This document shows positions 20,867-31,274 of a stretch of 64,000 nt of DNA, piece by piece. The translations under genes were made by a program, and so were the position numbers. This DNA comes from Phanerochaete sordida (Eukaryota > Basidiomycota > Agaricomycetes > Polyporales > Phanerochaetaceae). Within the stretch, counting starts at the first letter, position 1; each line of letters starts with the position of its first letter. The notes beneath the pieces are model-generated. The model saw nothing but the letters and a program-made list of their open reading frames with translations. It was not told the DNA's origin and did no database searches. The stretch lies in assembly GCA_019973155.2 (NCBI GenBank), contig BPQB01000002.1, positions 806,001-870,000 of the forward strand, written 5' to 3'.

Positions 20867-22734
20867 TCTTCAATTAATGCTGTTATCGCGGACGTGCTGT
20901 GCGACATGTCACCAGAGATACGACGGCCGCGCAGTGTTCAGGACTTGCAAGGGTTGGAGCGGTACAATATTTTTGCTCACTGATCGTGCTGCGTGTCCTC
21001 CGCGAGGCGGCTGGGGGCCTGGAGCTCCACATCCCCAGCTGCTGCACAGTCGGCGCTGTCGACGAACCGACAGTTAGCAGACGCCTGCGGCAGCCGCGCT
21101 GATCACAGAGAAGTTGCGTCCTACCTTCTGCTCGAGATCCGGGAAGCCGCTTGAGCGCCCTCGCCTGGCAACAGACACGGGGTCGCACGGCTGCAAGACC
21201 TCTCGAGTCCGAAGTCACCGAAAATGCGACGCGTCGGACTGCGCTCTAGGGTCAGGCCGCTAGCGACCCCTTGCCGAAAGATTAATGACTTTGGTAGTGC
21301 TCGGGAGAAGTGCCTAGGAGTCCAGAAGTCAGACTAGCGATTGCAGGGAGGAGGCTGTGATGAGCGAGAAGTGTTAGGGGCTGAAGCTAGGGTACAGCCC
21401 TTGAGTTCGATGGATGATCACATACGCACAATAATGTCAACTGGCAACGCACCGAGGGGCAGTGGAAGCCGCTACAGGGCTTGTAAGGTGCCGCGGGGAC
21501 TTTAAGCAGTAGTATAAGGTCGCGTGGGCACGGAATGCAGAGGCTTCGGAGGACAGAGGAAGAACCGCACCGATGGCCATTCAGTCGCCCGGTAGTTACC
21601 ATACCAACTCATAGCGATCGGACGTTGTAGAGTTTCGCCGTCGCGAGTCGAATCAACGGCGTCGGCGGCGCAGCCAGGCTCCTGGGGGAGACCCTGTCCC
21701 GCACCGTCCTGCCATTCGGGGGACAAGGCCAGGATTCGCGCTGCGCGTCGCGGCGTCGCAGAGTCCATGGCGGGGCAAAGTCTCGCCCGCCCCGGCGCGC
21801 GCGGCACACGTGCGGGCCAGCCGCGTTGCGCCCGCGGTGGGGCAGCACGGCACGCGCTCCCAGGGGCCCAACGTGGACGACGCACGCACGCGCTGCGCGA
21901 GGCGCGGCGTGGCGTGTCACGCGCATGTCACGGCGCGCAGGGCTGCCCCGGTGCCTCCCACGCGCAGGCGTCCGCGTCCTGCGCGCGCAACGAAGGCTCC
22001 TCTTCGGCGGCGCGGGGGCTCGCTGCACGCAAGCGAGGACGGGCGAGCCTGGCGTACGCACAGCGCGCCGCCGCGCAGACGTAAGGCTGGTTCGCGGACG
22101 GAGATGAAGGAGGCCTATTTGCGGGCAGGACAAGCGACTGGCCGCATCGGGGCACAAGGGGGTGCACGCATCGGGCCACAGGCTGTCTGATGGCGAACGG
22201 CCGGGACCGCTGGCACCGCGCGCGGCGGCTGCGGGGCACCGTATGCGCTGTGGCGGGCGTGTCCCCCGCCGTGGAGGGCCCAGGCGGCGGCGTCGAGGGC
22301 TTTGTGGCGCGCAGGCTAGCGTCAGGTCCGAGCAGCGATCGGGCGGGGGCGGCGGGGGCGCTGGGCCATCGTCAGAGACACGATCAGCCGGCGGCTCGTT
22401 GGGAGGCGATGCGGCGGGCGCGTGGGACGCACGCGAGAAGGGAGGGCGATGATAGGCGGAGCGGCTGATGGGTGTCTGGGGTCGGAAGCGCGGACAGGCA
22501 GGCGCAGACGAATCATCCATCTCTTGGAAGTCAGATGGCAATCTCAGGGACGCGGTCAGTCTCCGGAAGTCACAGGACGGTATAAGAACGCACCCAACAG
22601 ATAGCTTATTGTTCGTCTCTTTCCTCTCCCCCCTTGTCGTTCCCTCGATCGGGAACTCGGTCCTTGCCACAACGCTAGACAGAATACGCCACTACTAGCA
22701 CATCACCTCTTAATACCACCCTGTAGCTTTAGAC
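20867..22734. other. 1.9 kb upstream region of the second HMG-box gene, GC-rich in 21.7-22.4 kb
   Basis: No gene is supported. From 21.7 to 22.4 kb it is extremely GC/CpG-rich and opens long Arg/Ala/Pro-rich frames on both strands (up to 353 codons on minus) that look like composition artefacts. TATAAG at 22581-22586 lies about 150 bp before the HMG start codon. Confidence 0.5.
22581..22586 (+). promoter_or_regulatory. TATA-like box of the second HMG-box gene
   Basis: The sequence ggtataagaac lies 154 bp before the ATG at 22735 and is followed by a CT-rich tract (22615-22650). The arrangement mirrors that of the first HMG gene. Confidence 0.5.
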
Positions 22735-24445
22735 ATGCCCGTATCACGTTCGTCCCAGCGCCGGAGGAGGTCATCGCTCGGTATCGGTGAGTAACCCCTC
22801 CCTCCTCTTCGCACTGCCCTTGCTCAGTGCTCGCGCAGCTGCCAGCCTCAGCCCCATCAAGCCAGGCAACTACGGAATCACGACATCGCCCCGGAACGTC
22901 ACCTTTGCCCCGAATGTCACCCCAGGCACCTTCGTCGAGGACGCAGAGGGGAACGAGGACCTGACAGCGGAAGTACCCTCGCCGTCAGACGCGCTCTTCC
23001 CCCCTGCCGACGCACCCAACTCTGCGCCGACGCGTCGAAGGCAGCCGCCGGGCAAGCGCCGCTCGCAGGGATACATCCCACGCCCGCCAAACGCCTTCAT
23101 GCTCTTCCGTGCGAACTTTGTCCGCCAGCGACACGTTCCCGGCTCGATTGAGACCAACCACGGCTCGCTGTCCAAAATCATCGGTGAGTAGCCTCTGTGC
23201 TGCGTAGCGAGAACGAGAGACTGACCGATCTGCAGGCAACTGCTGGAAAGCGCTCCCGGACGCGGAGAAGAAAGTGTGGGAGGCGCGCGCGAAGAAGGCA
23301 AAAGCGGAGCACAAGGAGATGTACCCCAACTACCGCTTCCGCCCTGTCCACAACAAGAACAAGAACAAGCAGAAGAAGGACAAGGCTCCCATCGACGAAC
23401 CCGACGAACGTCGCTGCGAGGAGGTCGCGGCGCTGCTGCTCGAGGGCAAGAAGGGCGATGAGCTCCTTGCTGCGGTTCGTCGGTTGGATCTCGACCGTGG
23501 GATCCCCTCGTCGTCCTCTGCCAGCCCAATGCCTGCGCCATACCCCCAGCTCGCGATGCCGGCTCCCACGTACCCCCTGTACCAGCATCATCGCCGCTCG
23601 TCTTCGGCGCCGCCCGGTCCTTTCCACGGCGGTCCCATCGCAGTTCCGACCATTCAGGATTTCTTCCCAGCTCACTCATTATCCCGCGCACATACGCCCG
23701 TGAGCAACATTGCGCGTGCGTACCGCGATGTGCGCCGCCCATCGAGTGCAGGCCCGTCGTACTGCATAGACTGGACTATGCAGTCCGAGCCGGTGACCTA
23801 CGAGAGCCTGCAGCCCGACCACGATCCGCTCCCGGCCATCGCCACAGAGTTCTTCGATCCAGGGTTTACCGGGATGCAGCAGTTCGTGAGTGAATTCGTC
23901 CATTCTCGGCCTTCCAGGGCTCACCCGGTTCACAGAGCAATGCTTCGAATTCGCTCGCGGTCAGCATCGGCCCCTTCGATGCGGGGGCGGTCGACCCGCT
24001 CTCGACGTCGCTCTCGCCCGATTCGGGTTCGCTGTCGTCCGGGTACCCGTACAGCGCGATCACGCCCGTGTCGGGCATGCCATGGATGCCGCAGGAGGAG
24101 CTCAACCACGAGCTGCACCACGAGCTCACGCCGAGCGCGTCGCCGTCAGGCTTCTCTGCGACGCCGCCGCCCGATTTCGACGCGCACGACATGGGCATGA
24201 TGTATGCGCCCGGGCCCGAGCAGCTCGCCTGGGGACAGGACGTCGCGGTCACCCATGACCACGCGCAGGAAGCGATGTACGCGCCCCAGACGTACGTCGA
24301 CGCGAACGGTATGCAGATGCAGGACTACGCGTACGGCGTCGAGCAGTACCCCGGCCAGCCGCCGTGCGGGCTGGAGGCCGACGGCTTCCACTATACCGAG
24401 GAGATGCAGTACCATCACCATCCTGTCGAAATCTCTCAGTACTAG
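22735..24445 (+). CDS. HMG-box (MATA-HMG type) transcription regulator 2
   Basis: Exons 22735-22786, 22839-23183, 23236-23885 and 23936-24445 give 518 aa; introns are 50-52 nt. The HMG box is at about 96-170: YIPRPPNAFMLFRANFVRQ, then GSLSKIIGNCWKALPDAEKK and KAKAEHKEMYPNYRFRP, followed by a Lys-rich tail (NKNKNKQKKDK). One intron splits the box inside IIG|NCW. The N-terminus has an Arg-rich start (MPVSRSSQRRRRSS); the C-terminus is rich in Pro, Ser, Tyr, His and acidic residues and ends VEISQY. It shares with the gene at 4.5 kb a very short first exon, a 52-nt first intron ending in phase 1, the MYPNY motif closing the box, and a C-terminal Tyr/Pro/Asp-rich region. It is probably a nuclear DNA-binding regulator; the targets are unknown. 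Confidence 0.87.
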
Positions 24446-24821
24446 ACGCTATGACCACGACCCCTTGGACTTCACCCTTGTCGAACGCCATCTTGGATTG
24501 CGCCCTGTTATTTTTCTTCCATCGCTGTGTCCTTCTTGCTGTGTTATCACCCCTCCTCATTCACGAATACTGGAATGACCCTATCACATTTGATGTGTTG
24601 TTTTGCTTACCGTGTAGCCATACCCCGCCTCGTTCTCCCCCCATCTGTAGCATATATGCGTACCATAGGTTATAGCTGTGTAATCCTTGCTTGGGCCGAT
24701 GTTATCTACTTCTAATAGAAGTGATTTCCCATATTACGGCGGGGCAGCATAGGGACATCTGTTCCTGTTTCGCGCGGAGGTGGTGGTCGTGTTGGTTGGG
24801 CAGCAAGCTGTTGGCAACGCC
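24446..24821. other. 3' region of HMG regulator 2
   Basis: The AT-richer stretch after the stop codon is probably the 3' UTR. No gene is seen. Confidence 0.45.
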
Positions 24822-25276
24822 GTCGTCGAAGTCAGCATGGATCACGTGAGGCTCGATGTATCTCGCGATTCGGATGCGTGCCAGCCTTCGGGTCCCGAGG
24901 CGATTTAATCCACGCCGGTTGGCTGACACTGCCAGCCAGATTTATGCGCGCCGAGCAGCCAGACGGTGCTGCTATTTCTCCACTATCATCGGACGCGGAC
25001 GGACCAACTGTACAACGCCGGCATTTCCGTGTCTACTGGTCGATCGTCAGGCCCCCCGACACGCTCTGCGACCAGCAGCGACACGAACCTTGGCTCAGAC
25101 AATCTGAAAGCCGGATAGCACTGGCCCTGAGCACGCTTGTACATCAGCCCCGGGTTACTTATCGGAGGTCGCGGCGATGCAAGCACGTAAGTTGGAAGAA
25201 TAGCCGAGGGTGCATCTTTCCAATTACGCACAAGGCCAGGCATTTCCTATGGTGCTTGCCCACTATGCGTCTTTGA
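24822..25276 (-). repeat. Dispersed repeat B, copy 2 (inverted)
   Basis: The reverse complement of this block follows the same order of conserved blocks as 17541-18078. They run from gtttcaaagacgcatagtggg through atgcctggccttgtgcg, ggaaagatgc, cttccaacttacgtgcttgc, ccggggctgatg, ccggctttcagat, agcgtgtcggggggcct and cagccaaccggcg to gcgagatacatcgagcc. Confidence 0.65.
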
Positions 25277-25842
25277 AACAATGTCATCTCCTCTTCCGCA
25301 ATTTAAGAGGCTAGAACCGAGCCTATCAAGCTCTATCCATGCATGTTTCGGGACGTGCGCCACAATTGCTTCGTGGGATAGCAAGAGGCCCTGTCACTCT
25401 CGTAGAGATGCGTCGGGCAACTGCAGCCGCGTAGCCCTATTCAACCCCTGTTTGACCCTCTCAGCAGCATGCGCAAGCATGGAAGACTCAATCATGATTC
25501 AATGCACTCTTCCAAGTATGCGCGTTACTCGTGACTCCTTGCGATATCCATCTACAAGCTCGCGCGGCGCGTGTGTGTAGAGGCGCCATAAGTATGAGCC
25601 TACAAACCACTACAAACCCTGCTCTGAGTCGACCTCTCGATAACCTCTCGACCAAGTGGCAACTTCCAAGGAACTTATTCGCTCAACTCTCGCATACTGT
25701 ACCTGACAGACACTTGTCATTGAGGCGCTGATGTAGCGTGCCAGTGGTACAGTGAAGAAAGATAGCAGCTCACATTTCGCTTGACCGACTGGGCTGAACA
25801 GTACTTGTTCACTACCTGCTCGATTTTCTTTTACAGCAATCG
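25277..25842. other. Intergenic, no gene seen
   Basis: This is unassigned sequence of lower GC between repeat B and the inverted repeat. No coding signal. Confidence 0.45.
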
Positions 25843-26242
25843 CAAAAATGATAGGCGTCCGCTCTTCGAGGAGCATATGTTCTGGGTTCGAACCGGCAGG
25901 CCCGGCACCCGCCCAGCGCTGATGCCCGTGATGAAGCCCCCAGGGCCTCGCGGTCCCTGGTCGACGACCTCAGCATTCTGCAGTTCAATCCTCGACCCTC
26001 TGCGAGCGTTGATAATATTGATTTGAGTTATACATAACATATAGCATAACATCCGTGTACATATGCGGGCGGACTGGATGGCTGGAGGACACCTTGCGGC
26101 CAGCGCTCGGTTGCCGCCATCATGACCCGACGCGGCTGGGCATCAGCGCATCAGTGTTGGGGCAGGTGCCGAGCCTGCCGCTTCGAACCCAGAACATATG
26201 CTCCTCGAAGAGCGAACGCCTATCATTTTTGCGATTGCTGTA
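25843..26242. repeat. 80-bp inverted repeat pair with a tRNA B-box-like core
   Basis: Arms 25843-25925 and 26160-26242 match in inverted orientation almost base for base: cagcaatcgcaaaaatgata at the outer end, then ctcttcgaggagcatatgtt and ctgggttcgaa, then cggcaggc and cggcacc. Only about six mismatches are visible. The spacer is ~235 bp. The arms contain ggttcgaacc, the consensus of the Pol III B box, but no tRNA cloverleaf can be drawn. The pair may be a MITE/SINE remnant or an inverted duplication. Confidence 0.7.
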
Positions 26243-26399
26243 CATTTTCCGCGAATTGTTTTGGATATCCAGATGTGCACGTGACTCGTTGCATGACCCT
26301 ATTCGGAATGCGCGACGGGATGCCGGACTTGTCATCCAACGGTCGTGCGAGTGCGAGGAGCTCATCCTCCCTTCACCTACGCCCATCACCCTCGTACCC

Positions 26400-27223
26400 A
26401 TGAATCGAATATCCCAGCAAGTCCGCTTTGCGTCGACGTCGACGCACCCGTATCCGTGGCCGGCGCACACACGTCCCACGCCGTGGCAGATCTTCCACCT
26501 GCCCCCAGGCGCGAGCCAGAAGGACATAAAGTCTCGATGTACGCCTGCCGTGCCGCCGCCCGCGCGCTGTGCGGGCGCGGGCTTACGCTGAGCTTTATGC
26601 TGACCGCCGTGGCAAGACTATGAGCTCGTGCGGGTGCACCACCCCGACAGCCCGCGCGGGCGCGACGTCCCGTCCGCCGTGCGCCATGCGCGCTTTCAGT
26701 CGCTCACGACCGCGTACGACACCCTTCGCGGGAAGCGTATTCCGCACGCGACAGCGGGCAACCCGCGTGGCTGGGATCCTGCGATGGACGAGCTGCTCCG
26801 CCGGCGTCGGTACCAGCATATGCACCAGAACGCCTGGCACGATCCGTGGGACCAAGGCTTCGGCGCCGCACAACACGATTGGCATGCGAGTAGTGTCGAC
26901 GACGAGTGGAAGGACAAGGTGATAATATGTGTCGGGCTATTCGTGCGTCGTTCATCCTGTCGCATCCATGCCTGCTCATGAGCTCTGGACAGTCGGTGGT
27001 GCTCAGCCTAGCACCGGTCATGATATGGGGACCACTAGGAGGACACCGAGATACGATGCATATGACAGCAGCTGCCAACCTTGCTCAAGCTCGAAGAGAA
27101 GCCAGAGAGTTCGGTGAGGAGCGGCGTAGAGAAATCAGAAGGAGAGTACAGGAGTACCGCGAGAAGTGCGATATGATGAACGAAAAGCATACACGAAGAC
27201 GCGGCGAGGATTTAGACTCTTAA
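26400..27223 (+). CDS. J-domain (DnaJ-like) protein, probably mitochondrial
   Basis: Exons 26400-26538, 26617-26918 and 26993-27223 give 223 aa; introns are 78 and 74 nt. J proteins stimulate Hsp70 ATPase. The N-terminus MNRISQQVRFASTSTHPYP is Arg/Ser-rich without acids, like a matrix-targeting sequence. The J domain is at about 28-85: TPWQIFHLPPGASQKDIKSR, then YYELVRVHHPDSP with the HPD tripeptide at 55-57, then FQSLTTAYDTLRGK. After the domain come an Arg/His/Trp-rich linker, a hydrophobic stretch (SVVLSLAPVMIWGPLG) that may span the inner membrane, and an Arg/Glu-rich helix to the C-terminus. The acceptor of intron 1 (ggcaag) is less usual than its neighbours, so that junction is the weakest point. 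Confidence 0.8.
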
Positions 27224-27776
27224 AAGAAAGCTTGGGAAATTATCTGTACAATGTAATTGTGAGTGGGCCCTCGGCTTGGCTGACACGCGTTCTCACCATC
27301 CCTGTAGTATCGTGTTACTCCTACGGACATCTTGTCACAATACTACATCTCCCCGCTCTAGCCATCGATCCGTCATTTTGTGCTTGACAGCGTATGATAG
27401 TCAAGCATGGCTTCAGACCGCTTTTCAGGTAAGTCTCCTCGGAAATCTCGCGCCAGTTCACGATGGGCCAATAGCCGATTGTGCGCGTGGCGGTTAAGTC
27501 GTCCAGAAAGAGCCCAGCCGCCCGTGAGCGAATATCGCCTCTCGCTCGATGTCCATCAACAATGACGACTCCACCAGCGTAAAGAACGCACTGCGCTATG
27601 GTCACAGCCCATGTCGCAGAATCTCTTATCATTTGCAAACTTTCAGGAAGCTCAGGCACAATGCCCCTGTTGTTTCGCGCGGAAGTCGTGCTCTAGCGGC
27701 GAAGCGTGATAGAGCGCACGTATAAAAGGACGTCTCGTGCATACATCGGCCTGAAGTGTCTTGCACTCTACTCGCC
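27224..27776. other. Intergenic; promoter of the K+ transporter
   Basis: The stretch contains the 3' region of the J-protein gene and, at its right end, a TATAAAAG box. No other gene is seen. Confidence 0.45.
27721..27728 (+). promoter_or_regulatory. TATA box of the K+ transporter gene
   Basis: The sequence cgtataaaagg lies 56 bp before the ATG at 27777, which allows a leader of only about 25 nt. It is the best-formed TATA box in the window. Confidence 0.65.
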
Positions 27777-30700
27777 ATGAACCCCTTCAGTGCAGCAGAA
27801 GCAGGCAAAGCCCATGCGCCGTACAAGGGCCTGAGCTGGGCCCTCGTTACGCTCTCCTTCCAGACCCTCGGTGCGTCTGCCTTTCCCTGTGGCGAGTCCT
27901 GCCAAGCTGAAACTGCGAGCAGGCATCATCTACTCTGATATCGGGACGTCGCCGCTGTACACCCTGAACGGCCTCTGGCCCGCGAATGGCCCCGTCCCGC
28001 CCACGGAGGACGTCATCGGCGGCATCAGCGCCATTATCTGGGCGCTGACGCTGCTACCACTGTGCAAATACGTGCGTCGAGCCCGCGGCTCCAGCACGCA
28101 GAGCTGACGGCGCCGCCAGGTCTTCATCTGTCTCCGCTTCGGCACGACCGAGGGCGAGGGCGGTACCTTTGCGCTCTACCAGGGGCTCTTCCCGCCCGAG
28201 CTCGACTACACCGACGACGACTCGCTGCTGGCGCCGGCCGACGAGAAGGCGTCGGAACTCAGCGCGGACGTGCACGCCGCCCGGGCACCGCAGAGCACCG
28301 TCCCGCAGCGCCTGCGCTGGCCGCTTTTTGTCTGGGTGCGCCTCGCACTCCCGCGATGCGCGACGCCCATCACTCACACGTCCCGCAGTGTCTCTTCGGC
28401 ACGGCGCTCACCCTCGCGGACGGCGTCTTCACCCCGGCCGTCTCGGTCACCAGCGCCGTCGCGGGTATTGCGGTCGCGAAGGAATCTGTGACGAACGACG
28501 TGACGCCGATCTCTATCGTGAGTAGGCGTTGCGCATGGGCGCGGCATCTTGTCTGACGGCCCCCAGGTACTCTTGCTCGTCCTTTTCCTCGCGCAGTTCC
28601 GCGGCACTTCGCAGCTCGGTTTCCTCTTCGCTCCAGGTATGCTAGGTTGACTTTCGACGAGACTGTTGCTAAACTAGCGGCTGGACAGTGACGCTCATCT
28701 GGCTGATTCTCCTCGCCGTCACCGGCATCATCAACATCGTGGCATACCCGGGTATCTTCCGCGCCTTCGACCCGTCTCGCGCCATCCTTCGTGGGTCCAC
28801 CAGACGTCGCTTATACGTCCACTAGTAACCTGCTTTCCTCAGTGTTTGTCCGCACCAGGGACTATGACATCCTCGCCGGTGTCCTGCTTGCTCTGACCGG
28901 TTGCGAGGCGATGTTTGCGAGGTCAGTTTCTATCTGGCTGCTGCAAGTGGGAACCACAGCTCATGCGCACGCGGGTAGCCTGGGCCACTTCAATATTCTG
29001 TCGATTCAGCTGTCCTTCACCTTGTTCGTCTACCCGTCTATCGTCCTTGCCTATCTCGGTCAGGGCGCGCGGCTCATCAGAGACGGCGAGGCCGTCTTGT
29101 CCAACCTTTTCTACGCCACCATCCCGGGGCGGGTGAATGGTCCCGTCTACTGGTAACTATTTACCGAGTCAGCTCATGGCTTCACGTATTAATTTGGGAC
29201 TTCAGGATCATGTTTGTCTTCGGGATCCTGGCTACGGTGAGCTCCTTCGCTTCCAATTCAAAGCCCTCTTGACCTGACCGCTATGTGTAGTTTATTGCTT
29301 CGCAAACTCTTATCACTGCTGCGTTCAGTCTCATTCAGCAGATGATCAAGAACCATGTCCTTCCACCGTATGAACCCTCTGCTGAGGTGCTTTTTCTTAC
29401 CGCTCATACATTTGTACTAGGCTTCGCGTGGTGCATACCTCGTCTAAGATCAAAGGTCAAATCTACATTCCTGCGGTCAACTGGCTCTGTAAGTTATTGG
29501 TTTAAAACCGTGTGATGTATCTCACGCGGAACTCAGTGATGATCGTCACCATTGTCGTTGTGGGGACATTCAGAAATTCGACCAGCCTGAGCAATGCTTA
29601 CGGGTATGCTTGACATGTGGGAATGAAGACGGTCACTAACGCTTCCGCAGCTTCTCAGTCGCCACGGTCATGTTCTCTACGACAGTCCTCATTGCGATTC
29701 AGATGGTCTACGTCAAGCACCTGCCCATATATGTCGCCCTGGCGTTCTTCCTGGTTTTCGGCTTCCTCGATGGTGAGAGCGCTCTTGCAGATCGTCAGTA
29801 GTTCGATGTTCTTACACGGTGTAGGATTGTTCTGGGGCGCTGCGCTCAAGAAGATCCCTCAGGGTGCCTATGTTCCGCTCATCATCGGCAGCATATGGTT
29901 CGTCATCTCCCGTTTATGCCTCAGACTGTTGCTCAATCACGCATAGCATGCTGATCATGGTCTTCTGGAGCTGGGCAAAGGTAAGCGGTCTGATCAGCTG
30001 AGTTGTGGCTCGCCTTGACGCAACATCCCAGGGTCTCGAAGATGCCTTCGACGGCAACCACCGCTCCGACCTACAGAACGTCATCATCCGCGAACAGCTG
30101 CATACGAGCGACGCCGACTACGACGCACCTGAAGTGTCGTACGTGCAGCGGGAAGGCGGTCCTGTCAGCGACTCCTCGTCGGAATCCGAGAAGTACTATA
30201 TATGCGACCCAGAGGAGCGGATCATCAGCGCAATTCTGCCCAGCAAGGAGTACAGCGCTCTGCTGCAGCTCGCCCGCCTCCCCACTTGTGCAGTCTTCCA
30301 TCGTATGACGTCCGGAAAGGGTGTTCCGCATTCGTTCGCTGGTGAGCAACAGTCCTGACGGTGATAACAGACGGGGACTAACAGCGTGGATAGCTTTCGT
30401 CCGCCAATGGCCAGCTCTGCCGAGAGTTGTGGTACGTATACATTACCGTCAAGGGGATCAAAGCTCACCTCTATCCAGATATTCCTTTCGGTGCATGTGA
30501 TGTCGGTTGCCGAAGTCGAACCCGAAGAACGCTACACTCTGCGCAAGGTTCCCGCCGTCCGAGGTACACCGCTTGCTTAGTCAATTTCAACCTGCTCTTT
30601 ACTCACACCTCGTATGTTTCTTAGGATTCTACGTTGTCATCTACCGTATTGGTTACCGAGAAACGTTCAACGTGAAGGTCGAGGCCTTCATTGACAAGAT

Positions 30701-31133
30701 CTGCGACCTTGAAGCCCGCGAAGACCCCGTCAACAGCGCAGCTACCATTGCCGAGGTCCGAACCGCCGCAAGGAGAGTCACGCATATGTAAGAAGCCTTG
30801 CGCCCTATCTGAAAGCAGTGTTCTCATCCCGCATGCAGAGCTCCGCATTATGTCGTGACAAGCAGAAGCCTCGGTTCGAGTCGATTCATGAGAGCGATGT
30901 CGTGGATGAGGGCGGTCCTCCTCGAGGATATCTATCGTCGTTTAGGTTAGCATGCACCATAGTCATATCGTGGACTATACGCTGATCAGTACTAGCTACG
31001 ATGTTCCCTGACACCGACGGATGGCGTGGTTCCGCGGATGAGTACGTCGACCATGTTGTTGCGCCCCTTACATTCTCGCTCATGATAATGTCATTATAGG
31101 ATCATCCATGTGGGTGTCAACGCTACATTGTAA
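27777..31133 (+). CDS. HAK/KUP-type high-affinity potassium transporter
   Basis: 22 exons give 755 aa with every phase consistent: 27777-27870, 27923-28071, 28120-28335, 28389-28517, 28567-28636, 28689-28790, 28843-28921, 28979-29152, 29206-29236, 29291-29367, 29421-29488, 29537-29603, 29651-29772, 29825-29897, 29947-29980, 30032-30341, 30394-30431, 30479-30563, 30625-30787, 30839-30945, 30996-31041, 31100-31133. It moves K+ inward across the plasma membrane, probably with H+. Family marks are GIIYSDIGTSPLYTLNGLWP in helix 1, FGTTEGEGGTFALYQ, LTLADGVFTPAVSV, GCEAMFASLGHFN and ILSIQLSFTLFVYPSIVLAY. The remaining helices follow, and a cytoplasmic C-terminal part begins LEDAFDGNHRSDLQ. The C-terminus (IIHVGVNATL) is reached through three small exons. 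Its 3' end faces the first F-box gene 141 bp away. Confidence 0.92.
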
Positions 31134-31274
31134 CCTACTGTGTCCCTCGTCCTCTACATATGGCTCTCCATTCAGCTATCACTGCCATACGCTACATCTT
31201 GGTATATATCTATATAAGAATCACGAAGTGTATTTTTCCCCAACGAAATCTCACGAACGCCTTCTCTCCTCATC

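Noticed and set aside
21609..22670. 353-codon minus-strand frame
   Set aside because: It lies in the CpG-rich upstream region of the second HMG gene and shows only Arg/Pro/Ala-rich low-complexity sequence.
25870..25900. tRNA gene suggested by ggttcgaacc
   Set aside because: No acceptor stem or anticodon arm can be paired around it, and the sequence is part of an inverted repeat.
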